A program made the translations under genes and the position numbers. A stretch of 62,741 nucleotides of DNA from Cupriavidus lacunae (GTDB taxonomy: Bacteria > Pseudomonadota > Gammaproteobacteria > Burkholderiales > Burkholderiaceae). Location of the stretch: contig NZ_QKWJ01000039.1 in NCBI RefSeq assembly GCF_003353055.1, positions 1 to 62,741 on the forward strand, in the 5' to 3' direction. This document shows positions 36,091 to 44,734 of this stretch, piece by piece (the first letter of the stretch is position 1; every line of letters begins with the position of its first letter). The notes under the pieces were generated by a model that made no database searches, was not told the DNA's origin, and was given only the letters and a program-made list of their open reading frames with translations.

Positions 36091-36603
36091 ATGCCCTTGC
36101 TCGAAGAACGCACCCTGACGCTGCCCGACGAAGCCGCCACCGCGCGCCTGGGCGCCGCGCTGGCCGCCGCCGTGCAGGCCATGCCGCGGCGCACGGTGCA
36201 TGTGCAGTTGTCCGGCGACCTGGGCGCCGGCAAGACCACGCTGTCGCGCGCGATCCTGCGCGCGCTGGGCCATGCGGGCAAGGTCCGCAGCCCCACCTAC
36301 ACGCTGTGCGAGCCCTATGAGGTGGCCCGCGCCGACGGCTCGCCGCTGACCGTCTACCACTTCGACCTGTACCGCTTTGCCGATCCCGAAGAATGGATCG
36401 ACGCGGGTTTTCGCGACTGCTTCGCCGAACCGGCCTTCAACCTGGTCGAATGGCCGGAAAAGGCCGGCCGCCTGCTCGGGGAACCGGATCTCCATGTGTT
36501 GCTCCAATCGGACATGGCCGGGGCCGATGATGCCGGCGAACGGCGGAGCGCGACGATGCGCGCCTATACTCCCACTGGACTTACCTTGCTGAACGCATGC
36601 TGA
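36091..36603 (+). CDS. tsaE: tRNA threonylcarbamoyladenosine biosynthesis ATPase TsaE
   Basis: The ATPase partner of the TsaBD complex in t6A synthesis. The 170-residue protein has the P-loop SGDLGAGKTTLSR near residues 46-58, SPTYTLCEPY, the YHFDLYRFADPEEW block and the conserved VEWPEKAG. The start is ATG in CGCAATGCCC, 16 bases from the divergent queG start. Its end overlaps the amiC start by seven bases, so the two are co-transcribed. Confidence 0.94.
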   Translation: MPLLEERTLTLPDEAATARLGAALAAAVQAMPRRTVHVQLSGDLGAGKTTLSRAILRALGHAGKVRSPTYTLCEPYEVARADGSPLTVYHFDLYRFADPEEWIDAGFRDCFAEPAFNLVEWPEKAGRLLGEPDLHVLLQSDMAGADDAGERRSATMRAYTPTGLTLLNAC

Positions 36604-38099
36604 TCAAGCGACTTGCCACTGACCGCCCCGATGGACCCGACGGCCTGCTGCAGGCGCGCCGCAAATGGATGGCGCAGGCACTGAAGCTGGGCGCAGGCAC
36701 GGCCGTGCTGACCCTCGCCGGCCCGCAGATCGCATTTGGCGCCGGCATTGTCGCGGTGCGTGTGTGGCCCGCCGAGGACTACACCCGCGTCACCATCGAA
36801 TCCGATTCGCCGCTGGCCGCGGTGCACCAGATGATCCACGACCCCGACCGGCTGGTGGTGGACATCGACGGCCTGGACCTGTCGCCCACGCTGCGCGAGC
36901 TGGTGGCCAAGATCACCCCGAACGACCCGTATATCCAGACCGTGCGCGTGGGCCAGAACCGCCCGCGCGTGGTCCGCATGGTGTTCGACCTGAAGGAAAA
37001 CGTGGCGCCGCAGGTGTTCACGCTGGCGCCCATCGGCAGCTACCGCAACCGGCTGGTGTTCGATCTGTACCCGGTCAATCCGCCCGATCCGCTCTGGAAG
37101 CTGGTGCGGGACACCGAGGAAAAGCAGCGCCGCTTCGCCACCTCGGACCCGGCGCCGGGCTCGGAAGGCATCGCCGGCGCCCCGGCCGGTGCCGAGGAAG
37201 ACGCGATCGGCGCGCTGGTGCGCCGCTTCGACGAGAAGGGCGACGTGCCGCCCACCACCGCGCCGCTGCCGCCACCGGTGGCCTCGGCCCGGCCCAGGCC
37301 GTCGGCACCGCCGGTGCCGACCCCCAATGCCCCGGTGGTGCCCCCGGTCGCGCGCGACAATCCCACTGCCGAGCGGCCCTTCAAGATGCGCCGCCTGCTG
37401 ACCGTGGCGATCGATCCCGGCCACGGCGGCGAAGACCCGGGCGCGATCGGTGCAGCGGGCTCGCGCGAGAAGGACGTGGTGCTTCAGATCGCACACCGGC
37501 TGCGCGCCAAGATCGACGCCCAGCCCAATATGCGCGCAATGATGACGCGCGACGCCGACTTCTTCGTGCCGCTGAACGTGCGCGTGCAGAAGGCGCGCCG
37601 GGTGCAGGCCGACCTGTTCGTGTCGATCCACGCCGATGCCTTCCTGTCGCCCGAGGCGCGTGGCGCATCGGTGTTCGCGCTGTCCGAGCGCGGCGCGTCC
37701 AGTACCGCGGCGCGCTGGCTGGCCAACAAGGAAAACGCCGCCGACCTGATCGGCGGCGCCAACATGGGCAACAAGGATGCGCAGGTCGCGCGCGTGCTGC
37801 TGGACCTGTCCACCACGGCGCAGATCAACGACAGCCTGCAGGTCGGCAAAGCCGTGCTGGGCGAAATCGGTGGCATCAACAAGCTGCACAAGGGCAGCGT
37901 CGAGCAGGCCGGGTTTGCGGTGCTGAAGGCGCCGGATATCCCGTCGATCCTGATCGAGACAGCCTTCATCAGCAATCCGGAAGAAGAGCGCAAGCTCAAT
38001 GACAACGCGCACCAGGAGCAGCTGGCCAATGCGATCCTGAACGGGATCCGGTCGTACTTCGCGCGTAATCCGCCGCTGTCGAAGAATCCGTCGGTGTGA
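36597..38099 (+). CDS. amiC: N-acetylmuramoyl-L-alanine amidase (AmiC type)
   Basis: A periplasmic zinc amidase that cleaves septal peptidoglycan for daughter-cell separation. The 500-residue protein starts with a twin-arginine-like signal (ARRKWMAQALKLG then a hydrophobic stretch to FGA, about residues 20-48). An AMIN domain follows (about 48-150), then a Pro-rich linker (about 215-260), then Amidase_3. Zinc and catalytic motifs are IDPGHGGEDPGAIG, SREKDV, SIHADAF and IETAFISN. It is translationally linked to tsaE and followed by a strong terminator. Confidence 0.95.
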   Translation: MLIKRLATDRPDGPDGLLQARRKWMAQALKLGAGTAVLTLAGPQIAFGAGIVAVRVWPAEDYTRVTIESDSPLAAVHQMIHDPDRLVVDIDGLDLSPTLRELVAKITPNDPYIQTVRVGQNRPRVVRMVFDLKENVAPQVFTLAPIGSYRNRLVFDLYPVNPPDPLWKLVRDTEEKQRRFATSDPAPGSEGIAGAPAGAEEDAIGALVRRFDEKGDVPPTTAPLPPPVASARPRPSAPPVPTPNAPVVPPVARDNPTAERPFKMRRLLTVAIDPGHGGEDPGAIGAAGSREKDVVLQIAHRLRAKIDAQPNMRAMMTRDADFFVPLNVRVQKARRVQADLFVSIHADAFLSPEARGASVFALSERGASSTAARWLANKENAADLIGGANMGNKDAQVARVLLDLSTTAQINDSLQVGKAVLGEIGGINKLHKGSVEQAGFAVLKAPDIPSILIETAFISNPEEERKLNDNAHQEQLANAILNGIRSYFARNPPLSKNPSV

Positions 38100-38112
38100 A
38101 TCTGGCGGGCGC

Positions 38113-38145
38113 AAAAAAACCGGGGCACGCCCCGGTTTTTTTTTA
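38113..38145. terminator. Bidirectional intrinsic terminator
   Basis: AACCGGGG and CCCCGGTT form an 8-bp stem with A-tract on one side and T-tract on the other, between the convergent amiC and BASS transporter genes. It suits both. Confidence 0.9.
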
Positions 38146-38157
38146 TGGCTGCGTGCC

Positions 38158-39183
38158 TCAGGCCCGCGCCGCGGCCTGGTCTTCCAGCAAGGCATCGCGG
38201 TTGGCATAGCGCGACGCGATCACCGAGCAGACGATCAGCTGCAGCTGGTGATAGACCATCAGCGGCAGCACCAGCAGGCCCAGCGCCGGATGGCCGGCAA
38301 ACAGGATCTTGGCCATCGGGATGCCGTTGGCCAGGCTCTTCTTCGAGCCGCAGAATACCGCGGTGATTTCATCCTCGACGGAAAAGCCCAGGCGGCGCGC
38401 GGTCAGCGTGGTAAAGCCCAGCACCACGAACAGCAACACCGCCGCGATCAGCATCACCGCACCGATGGTCTGCCACTGGTACTGGTGCCACAGGCCTTCG
38501 GCGGTGGCGTCGCAGAACGACGAATAGACGATCAGCACGATCACGCCGCGGTCGATCTTGTTGGTGATGTGCTTCTTCTTCGCCAGCCAGCTGCCGATCA
38601 GCGGGCGCAGCAGCTGCCCCAGCGCGAACGGCAGCAGCAGTTGCAGCGCCACGCCGGTGAGGGCCTTGCCCAGCGGCATCGAGGCGCCGCTGGCGCTGAT
38701 CACCAGTCCCATCAGCAGCGGCGTCACCAGCATGCCGATCAGGCCCGAGATGGTGGCGTTGAAGATCGCGCCGGAGACATTGCCGCGCGCCATCGAGGTC
38801 ATCGCCACCGACGACGACACCGTCGACGGCAGCGCGCACAGGAAGAACACGCCCAGCAGCAGGTCGGGCGGCAGCGTATGGCGCAGCGACAGCATCAGCA
38901 GCGCGCCCACGGCCGGGAACACCACATAGGTGAAGACCTGCACGAAGACATGCAGGCGCCAGTGCCTGGCGCCCGCCACCAGCTTGTCACGCGACAGCGC
39001 AGCACCGTGCAGGAAGAACACCAGCGCCACGCCGAAACTGGTCACCACGCCCAGGTGCAGCGGGCCTTTGCCGGAGCCGATTCCGGGGGCGACCAGCGCG
39101 ATCGCGATGGCGGTCAGCATGACGAGGACAAAGCCGTCGATCAGGTCATAGAGCTTCTTGAGGTTGCGGACAATACGAGACAT
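38158..39183 (-). CDS. BASS family (bile acid:sodium symporter-like) transporter
   Basis: An inner-membrane transporter of 341 residues with nine or ten hydrophobic helices. It resembles the YfeH/P7-type bile acid:sodium symporter family: DGFVLVMLTAIAIALVAPGIG, FFLHGAALS and FFLCALPSTVSSSVAMTSMARGN segments. The last part includes FCGSKKSLANGIPMAK, the crossover motif of this subgroup. The substrate is unknown. It is divergent from a LysR regulator that probably controls it. The start was set at MSRIVRNLKK. Confidence 0.9.
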   Translation of the reverse strand: MSRIVRNLKKLYDLIDGFVLVMLTAIAIALVAPGIGSGKGPLHLGVVTSFGVALVFFLHGAALSRDKLVAGARHWRLHVFVQVFTYVVFPAVGALLMLSLRHTLPPDLLLGVFFLCALPSTVSSSVAMTSMARGNVSGAIFNATISGLIGMLVTPLLMGLVISASGASMPLGKALTGVALQLLLPFALGQLLRPLIGSWLAKKKHITNKIDRGVIVLIVYSSFCDATAEGLWHQYQWQTIGAVMLIAAVLLFVVLGFTTLTARRLGFSVEDEITAVFCGSKKSLANGIPMAKILFAGHPALGLLVLPLMVYHQLQLIVCSVIASRYANRDALLEDQAAARA

Positions 39184-39260
39184 GACTGCGGGTGGATCCT
39201 GCAAGGCTAGGGTTTTGCCTAGTATTGGACGATAGCCGGGTCTAGAATGCAAATTCATTT

Positions 39261-39271
39261 ATAGAATCTAT
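39261..39271. promoter_or_regulatory. Palindrome in BASS/LysR divergent region
   Basis: ATAGAATCTAT is a perfect interrupted palindrome (ATAGA-A-TCTAT), 15 bases before the LysR start, in an AT-rich island with TTTATCCAAT next to it. It is probably part of the LysR autoregulatory site. Confidence 0.45.
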
Positions 39272-39286
39272 TTATCCAATCGTTGC

Positions 39287-40204
39287 ATGAATTACACACT
39301 GCGCCAGCTGCGCGTCTTCCTGGCCGTCGCCAATACCGGCGGCTTCAGCCGGGCCGCGGATGTGGTCGGCCTGACCCAGCCCGCGGTCAGCCGCGGCGTG
39401 GCAGAGCTGGAAGAAGCACTTGGCGTGCGCCTGCTGGACCGCACCACGCGCGAGGTGGTGCTGACCGAGGCCGGCCATGCGCTGGCTCCGGCGCTGGAGC
39501 GCCTGCTCGGTCAGCTTGACGACACTCTCGAAGAAACGCGGCAGCTTGGTGAACGCTATCGCGGCCGAGTGGTGATAGCTGGTGCGCCGACCATCTCGGC
39601 CCGGCTGATGCCGCTGTACGTTGCCGCTTGCGCTGCCCAATACCCGGAGATCCGCCTGACCGTGCGCGACAACGTCCAGGCCGACGGCCTGGAGCAGGTG
39701 CGCGCCGGCGCGGTGGACTTTGGCGTGCTGATCGATCCGCTGGTGCGCGAGGGCCTGCTGGTGGAGCCGGTGGCGACCGACCCGTTCTGCTTCGTGTGCC
39801 GGCGCGACCATCCGCTGGCGCAGTCCACATCGGTGCCATGGGCGGCGCTGCATGGCATGCGGCTGGTGCTGCTGGACTTTGCCTCGGGCAGCCGGCCGCT
39901 GATCGACCGCGTATTCGGCCGCCATGGCGTGGTGCCGCAGGTGGTGCAGGAGCTGGGCCATTCGGCCAGCGTGTTCGGTATGGTCGAGGCCGGCATCGGC
40001 GCCTCGGTGCTGCCGTCGTTCTCGCTGCCGCTGCCAGCGGCGTCGCCGCTGGTGTGGCGCCCGCTGGTGCCGCGCGAGGAGCGCAGCATCGTCATGGTCC
40101 GGCGCGAGGACCGCTCACTGTCGCCGGCCGCGGCGGCGGTGTGGGATCTCGTGCGCCGCCTGACCGTGCGGGCCGAGGCGCCCGCGCTGGGTGCCGCGGC
40201 CTGA
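39287..40204 (+). CDS. LysR family transcriptional regulator
   Basis: A 305-residue LysR protein: HTH at residues 1-60 (LRQLRVFLAVANTGGFSRAADVVGLTQPAVSRGVAELEEALG in two adjacent parts), then a co-inducer binding domain. It is divergent from the BASS transporter with 103 bases between, which makes that gene its likely target. The effector is unknown. Confidence 0.9.
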   Translation: MNYTLRQLRVFLAVANTGGFSRAADVVGLTQPAVSRGVAELEEALGVRLLDRTTREVVLTEAGHALAPALERLLGQLDDTLEETRQLGERYRGRVVIAGAPTISARLMPLYVAACAAQYPEIRLTVRDNVQADGLEQVRAGAVDFGVLIDPLVREGLLVEPVATDPFCFVCRRDHPLAQSTSVPWAALHGMRLVLLDFASGSRPLIDRVFGRHGVVPQVVQELGHSASVFGMVEAGIGASVLPSFSLPLPAASPLVWRPLVPREERSIVMVRREDRSLSPAAAAVWDLVRRLTVRAEAPALGAAA

Positions 40205-40219
40205 TCCGGACACGTTCCG

Positions 40220-40999
40220 TCAACGCGCGGTGACCATCACCGCCTCCAGTTCAAAGCTGCCGTCGGCCTGCACGCGATAGTGCTCGCGCACTTCCGCGGG
40301 CGCCACCTGCCACAGGTGGCGGATTGCCTCCACCGCCACCGGCGCCGTGAGCATGCGCTTGACCCAGCTGTCGAACTCGATGCCGATGCGCCAGATGTCC
40401 GATGTGGCGATCGCATCGGCGCCAAATCCCGCCGCTTCGAACATCGCCCGCCAGCCCGCCGGCGTGTAGTCGCGCACGTGCGAGGGGTCGCGCAGCAGCT
40501 CGACCGACTGCAGCCAGGTATCGCGCAGCGGGTCCGGCGCGCCGGCAATATCGATCAGCACCACCTTGCCGCCCGGCTTCAACACGCGGCGGATCTCGGC
40601 CAGGGCCGCCGGCACGTCGCGCCAGTGGTGCGCGCTCATGCGCGAGACCACCGCGCAGAAGCTGGCGTCGTCGAACGGCAGCTGCTCGGCCGCGCCCTGG
40701 CGCGTGCGGATATTGGCAAGCCCGCGCTCGCGCGCCGCGGCATCGACCACGGCCAGCATTCCCGCCGACAGATCATAAGCCGTCACTTCCCCTGCAACCG
40801 CCGCTGCGGCGAAGCTGGCATGGCCGGCGCCGCAGCCCAGGTCGAGCACGCGGCTGCGCGGACGGTTGGCTTCAGGGATCAGCGCGGCCAGTTCGTCCTT
40901 CAGTTGCTGCAGGTCCGCGCCGCTGGCGTGGACGGCGCTGGTGAGGTAGGCGCTGGCGGTGGCGCCGAACTGGGCGGCGACGAGTTCCTGTTGTTGCAT
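40220..40999 (-). CDS. Class I SAM-dependent methyltransferase (UbiE/Methyltransf_11 type)
   Basis: A cytosolic methyltransferase of 259 residues. The SAM-binding motif I VLDLGCGAGHASFAAA is near residues 53-68, post-I AYDLS follows, then motif II-like SFCAVVSRMSAHHW and VLKPGGKVVLIDIAG. The start at MQQQELVAAQFG matches the usual beginning of this UbiE-like group. The substrate cannot be assigned. A divergent XRE/MmyB-like regulator lies upstream, which suggests co-regulation. Confidence 0.88.
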   Translation of the reverse strand: MQQQELVAAQFGATASAYLTSAVHASGADLQQLKDELAALIPEANRPRSRVLDLGCGAGHASFAAAAVAGEVTAYDLSAGMLAVVDAAARERGLANIRTRQGAAEQLPFDDASFCAVVSRMSAHHWRDVPAALAEIRRVLKPGGKVVLIDIAGAPDPLRDTWLQSVELLRDPSHVRDYTPAGWRAMFEAAGFGADAIATSDIWRIGIEFDSWVKRMLTAPVAVEAIRHLWQVAPAEVREHYRVQADGSFELEAVMVTAR

Positions 41000-41151
41000 G
41001 GTGCTGGGCTCCTTGGGCCACGCCCGGGTCGGCGGGCGGCCTTCTTGTTGGGGAGGGACTTGCCCGCGAGGCGGGTTCGGCATACTGTAGGCGGGCCATA
41101 TTCCCGGTACAAGTTACCGATTTATCCTGGTATAAACGCCACCAGCCTGTT

Positions 41152-41964
41152 ATGTCCTTGCCTGTCGAGCTTGCCGATCCACCCCCCGCATCGCCATCGT
41201 CGCGCGAATCCGTGCTGGGGGTTTTCCTGCGCGCACACCGCGAACGGCTGACGCCAGCCGACGTGGGCCTCGCGCCTGGGCGGCGCCGCCGCACGCCCGG
41301 CCTGCGCCGCGAGGAAGTCGCGCAACTGGCGGGCCTGAGCACGACCTGGGTGACATGGCTGGAGCAGGGCCGGCCGGTATCGCTGTCGGCCCGCGCGCTG
41401 GCCAGCCTGGCCGCCGCGCTGCGGCTGTCGCGCGCGGAGCGCGCCTACCTGTTCGAACTGGCGGGCCGCCGTGACCCGCAGCAAGCCGCGGGCGAGGCCG
41501 TGCCGCTGGCAGTGCTGGCCAGCGTGCATGCCATCGGCGGCCCGGCCTACCTGCTCGACCGGCAATGGACCGCGCTGGCGTGGAACGACGCGGCCGCAGA
41601 CCTGTTCATCGGCTGGCTCGACGCCGCCAGCGCCGAGCGCAACCTGCTGCGCGCGATGTTCCTGTCGCCGGGGCTGCAGGCGCTGGTGGAAGACTGGCCG
41701 CACCGCGCGGCACGGCTGGTGGCGGAATTCCGCGCGCACAGCATCCGCCGCGCCGACGAGGCGCCGACGCGCGCGTTGATCGAGGGGCTGCTGGCAGAGA
41801 GCGCGGCCTTCCGCGATGCCTGGCTGTCGCAGGACGTGGAAGACCGCGAGGGCGGGCGACGCGGCTTTCGCCATCCGCGGCAGGGCGCGCTGCAGTTTGA
41901 GCAGCTGACGCTGGTGCCCGCGGCGGCACCGGGGCTGCTGCTGGTGATGCTGCTGCCTGGCTGA
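41152..41964 (+). CDS. XRE family regulator, MmyB-like
   Basis: A 270-residue protein with an N-terminal HTH (about 20-95: FLRAHRERLTP, RRTPGLRREEVAQLAGLS, WVTWLEQGR) and a C-terminal MmyB-like ligand-binding (PAS-type) domain starting HAIGGPAYLLDRQWTALAWN. Relatives control adjacent oxidoreductase or methyltransferase genes and bind fatty-acid-like ligands. It is divergent from the methyltransferase; the SDR gene on its other side is convergent with it. Confidence 0.9.
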   Translation: MSLPVELADPPPASPSSRESVLGVFLRAHRERLTPADVGLAPGRRRRTPGLRREEVAQLAGLSTTWVTWLEQGRPVSLSARALASLAAALRLSRAERAYLFELAGRRDPQQAAGEAVPLAVLASVHAIGGPAYLLDRQWTALAWNDAAADLFIGWLDAASAERNLLRAMFLSPGLQALVEDWPHRAARLVAEFRAHSIRRADEAPTRALIEGLLAESAAFRDAWLSQDVEDREGGRRGFRHPRQGALQFEQLTLVPAAAPGLLLVMLLPG

Positions 41965-41982
41965 ACAGGCAGCTCCAGTCAA

Positions 41983-42741
41983 TTACTTCGGCTGCATCCG
42001 GATCGCGCCGTCCAGGCGGATCACCTCGCCGTTGAGCATGGTGTTCTCGATGATCGAGCGCGCCAGCTTGGCGTACTCGGCGGGGCGCCCCAGCCGCGGC
42101 GGGAACGGCACCATCTTGCCGAGCGCGTCCTGTACTTCCTGCGGCATGCCCAGCAGCATCGGCGTCTCGAAGATGCCCGGGGCGATGGTCATGCAGCGCA
42201 CGCCGTCGCGCGACAGGTCGCGTGCGATCGCCAGCGTCATCGCCACCACGCCGCCCTTGGATGCGGCATAGGCCGCCTGGCCGATCTGGCCGTCAAAGGC
42301 CGCCACCGACGCGGTATTGATGATCACGCCGCGCTCGCCTTCGCTGTCGGGGGTGTTCTGCACCATGGCCGCGGCGGCCAGGCGGATCATGTTGAAGGTG
42401 CCGACCAGGTTGATACGGATGGTTTTGTCGAAGGCGTCCAGCGGGTGCGGGCCGTTTTTGCCGACGGTCTTGTTGGCGGTGGCGATGCCGGCGCAGTTGA
42501 TGATGCCTGAGAGGCGGCCCAGTGCCTGGGCGGCGGCCACCACGGCCTGGCCATCGGCCTCGGAGGTGACGTCGCAGCGGACGAACTGGCCGCCCAGTTC
42601 AGTCGCCAGTGCCTGGCCGGTGGACTCGTTCAGGTCGGCGATCACGACCTTGGCGCCGGCTTCGGACAGCATGCGGGCGGTGCCTGCACCCAGGCCCGAG
42701 GCGCCGCCGGTGATGATGAATACGTTGCCCTGGATTTGCAT
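41983..42741 (-). CDS. Short-chain dehydrogenase, 3-hydroxyacyl-CoA dehydrogenase type II-like
   Basis: An NAD-dependent SDR of 252 residues with the cofactor motif TGGASGLGAGTAR (residues 10-22), NCAGIA, the catalytic S-YxxxK (ASVAAFDGQIGQAAYAASK) and PGIFETPML. The sequence is close to HSD17B10-like 2-methyl-3-hydroxybutyryl-CoA dehydrogenases of isoleucine catabolism. A palindromic site like that of the MerR-type regulator LiuR lies upstream and supports a branched-chain degradation role. The start follows AAGGAG. Upstream it adjoins palindromic repeat copy B. Confidence 0.9.
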   Translation of the reverse strand: MQIQGNVFIITGGASGLGAGTARMLSEAGAKVVIADLNESTGQALATELGGQFVRCDVTSEADGQAVVAAAQALGRLSGIINCAGIATANKTVGKNGPHPLDAFDKTIRINLVGTFNMIRLAAAAMVQNTPDSEGERGVIINTASVAAFDGQIGQAAYAASKGGVVAMTLAIARDLSRDGVRCMTIAPGIFETPMLLGMPQEVQDALGKMVPFPPRLGRPAEYAKLARSIIENTMLNGEVIRLDGAIRMQPK

Positions 42742-42770
42742 TTTGGGGGTGTCTCCTTTGGGGTTGTTGC

Positions 42771-42788
42771 CGTTTACGTAAACGTCAA
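42771..42788 (-). promoter_or_regulatory. LiuR-like operator upstream of the SDR gene
   Basis: The minus strand reads TTGACGTTTACGTAAACG, containing the perfect 14-base palindrome CGTTTACGTAAACG. This closely resembles the MerR-family LiuR sites that precede leucine/isoleucine degradation genes in proteobacteria. It lies 30-47 bases upstream of the start codon, in promoter position. Confidence 0.55.
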
Positions 42789-42837
42789 TTGGTTGGCGGT
42801 ATTTTACGGGGTGGTGGGGGATGTGCAAGAGGGGGGT

Positions 42838-43586
42838 TGGGTAGGTAGGTCGGGTTCGATGTTGTCGTAGGTTTAAGCGCCTGGTTCCGCCCTGCTGGGC
42901 GGGTCACTTTTTGTCCGAGCGACAAAAAGTAACCAAAAAACGCGTCGCCTCTGGCGGCTGGCCATCCATTCCACGGTGTTGGTGATTCGGGCGGTGGTGA
43001 TTTCCATTTGACGTGTTGGGTGGTTCGGGCCTGCTACGCACCCTGTCTGTGCCCACATCAACGGACTATTGGACGAACCCGACTTTAGGCGGTTGGCAGC
43101 CTGCTAAGTACCGCGTCGGTGGGACGCCTACGGCTGCGCTTCGCGCGGGCCCTAACGTGGCAGGCGGACGCCCACGTTCTGATTGCGCTCTTTTTTTGGG
43201 CCCAGCATCCCGACAGCCCAATGCGAGCGCAGCGACGCACTCCGTGCCCGGGCACCCGACCTACGATACTGAGTGCGCGCAGCGCAGCCGCAGGCGTCCC
43301 ACCGATAACGTGCTTAGCAGGCTGCCAATAGCCTAAAGTCGGGTTCGTCCAATAGTCCGTCGACGCAAGGCACCGGACAGGGTGCGTAGCTGGGTCGAAC
43401 CACCAACCCCATCGAACGGAAATCACCACCGCCCGAACGACCAACACCGTGGAATGGATGGCCAGCCGCCAGAGGCGACGCGTTTTTTGGTTACTTTTTG
43501 TCGCTCGGACAAAAAGTGACCCGCCCAGCAGGGCGGAACCAGGCGCTTAAACCTACGACAACATCGAACCCGACCCACATCCCCAA
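42838..43586. repeat. Large palindromic repeat element, copy B
   Basis: A second copy of the element at 9 kb, about 749 bases, with arms at about 42838-43148 and 43276-43586. It has the same hairpins in each arm (CCGCCC-TGCT-GGGCGG; ACTTTTTGTC-CGAGC-GACAAAAAGT). Its arms agree with each other better than those of copy A: GGCGGTGGTGATTTCC and its complement are both intact. The spacer matches the reverse complement of copy A's spacer (both share ACTCAGTATCGTAGGTCGGG on opposite strands), so the two elements are inverted relative to one another. It holds no credible gene. It separates the SDR promoter from the adk 3' end. Confidence 0.9.
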
Positions 43587-43642
43587 GCCAACAACCAGTA
43601 ACCCCCACCCACCAACACCAATCCCAAATCCAATCGCCAAAA

Positions 43643-43670
43643 AAATAAAAGCGACCCAAAGGCCGCTTTC
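43643..43670 (-). terminator. Probable terminator after adk
   Basis: On the minus strand AAAGCGGCC and GGGTCGCTTT form an imperfect stem followed by TTTATTTTTTT, 28 bases beyond the adk stop. This is a typical position and U-run. Confidence 0.65.
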
Positions 43671-43697
43671 ATAAAACCAAACAGAGCAGGCGAAAAG

Positions 43698-44363
43698 TTA
43701 CTTCAACGCCTCAAACACCCGCCCAGTAATCTCATCCACATTCCCCACCCCCAGAATCTTCCGATACTTAGGCGGCGCCACCTTGGCCGAAGCATCGCCC
43801 TTGGCAGCCCAGTCCGAGTAGTAATCCACCAATGGACGCGTCTGCTGCGAATAGACATCGAGACGCTTCTTGACGGTCTCTTCCTTGTCATCATCGCGCT
43901 GGATCAGCGCCTCGCCGGTCACGTCGTCGACGCCCTCGGCCTTGGGCGGGTTGTACTTGACGTGGTAGGTGCGGCCCGAGGCCACGTGCACGCGGCGGCC
44001 GCTCATGCGTTCGATGATCGCGTCGAACGGCACGTCGATTTCCAGCACGTAGTCGATCGCCACGCCCGCTTCCTTCATCGCCTCGGCTTGCGGAATGGTG
44101 CGCGGGAAGCCGTCGAACAGGTAGCCGTTCTTGCAGTCGTCTTCCTTCAGGCGGTCCTTCACCAGGCCGATGATGATGTCGTCCGACACCAGTCCGCCCG
44201 CATCCATGACCTTCTTGGCTTCCACGCCCAGCGGGGTGCCAGCCTTTACCGCGGCGCGCAGCATGTCGCCCGTGGAGATTTGCGGAATGCCGAACTTCTC
44301 GCAGATGAACTTGGCTTGCGTGCCTTTGCCGGCGCCAGGCGCGCCCAACAGGATCAAACGCAT
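43698..44363 (-). CDS. adk: Adenylate kinase
   Basis: Interconverts ATP plus AMP and two ADP. The 221-residue long-form enzyme has the P-loop GAPGAGKGTQ at residues 7-16, the AMP-binding STGDMLRAA, DGFPRTIPQA, and a LID (GRRVHVASGRTYHVKYNPP) without zinc cysteines, as in most Gram-negative enzymes. It is the last gene of the exbB-exbD-lpxK-trm112-kdsB-adk direction block but is separated from kdsB by 371 bases, so it probably has its own promoter. Confidence 0.96.
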   Translation of the reverse strand: MRLILLGAPGAGKGTQAKFICEKFGIPQISTGDMLRAAVKAGTPLGVEAKKVMDAGGLVSDDIIIGLVKDRLKEDDCKNGYLFDGFPRTIPQAEAMKEAGVAIDYVLEIDVPFDAIIERMSGRRVHVASGRTYHVKYNPPKAEGVDDVTGEALIQRDDDKEETVKKRLDVYSQQTRPLVDYYSDWAAKGDASAKVAPPKYRKILGVGNVDEITGRVFEALK

Positions 44364-44734
44364 TTACGGGTCCTCAGAGTTTTTAATCTGGTATGGCGGG
44401 AGATCAGAAGGAGGGTAACGCCGTAACTTGACGCAGGACTTACTGCGGTCCTGTTGCGTTCTGACTGCGTTCAGCGTGGGCACTGCTCAGGCGCGCCCAC
44501 GCGTACGGCCGGCTGCGGCTGCCAGGGGGATGGCGGCGCGGCGACCGGACGGGCTCTATCTTTATCTCCCCACCGAGCCTTGGCCGGCGGTGCGATTGCT
44601 CGTACCAGCCGGGCGGCCCTGTATCGGCAAGCATTATGCCATGAGGCGGCGCGAAATCGGCCCGAAATCCGCCCCCCGGTTCAGGTTGCAGCAGTATGAA
44701 CCTGAGCGGGTAGGCGCCCGCGTGGGCATTTTTA
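44364..44734. other. Gene-free interval between kdsB and adk
   Basis: 371 bases without a convincing gene. Open frames on both strands run across it, but they overlap kdsB antisense and show no recognisable protein. AT-richer patches close to adk (GTTTTTAATCTGG near 44376-44389) could belong to an adk promoter. I see no terminator after kdsB. Confidence 0.4.
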
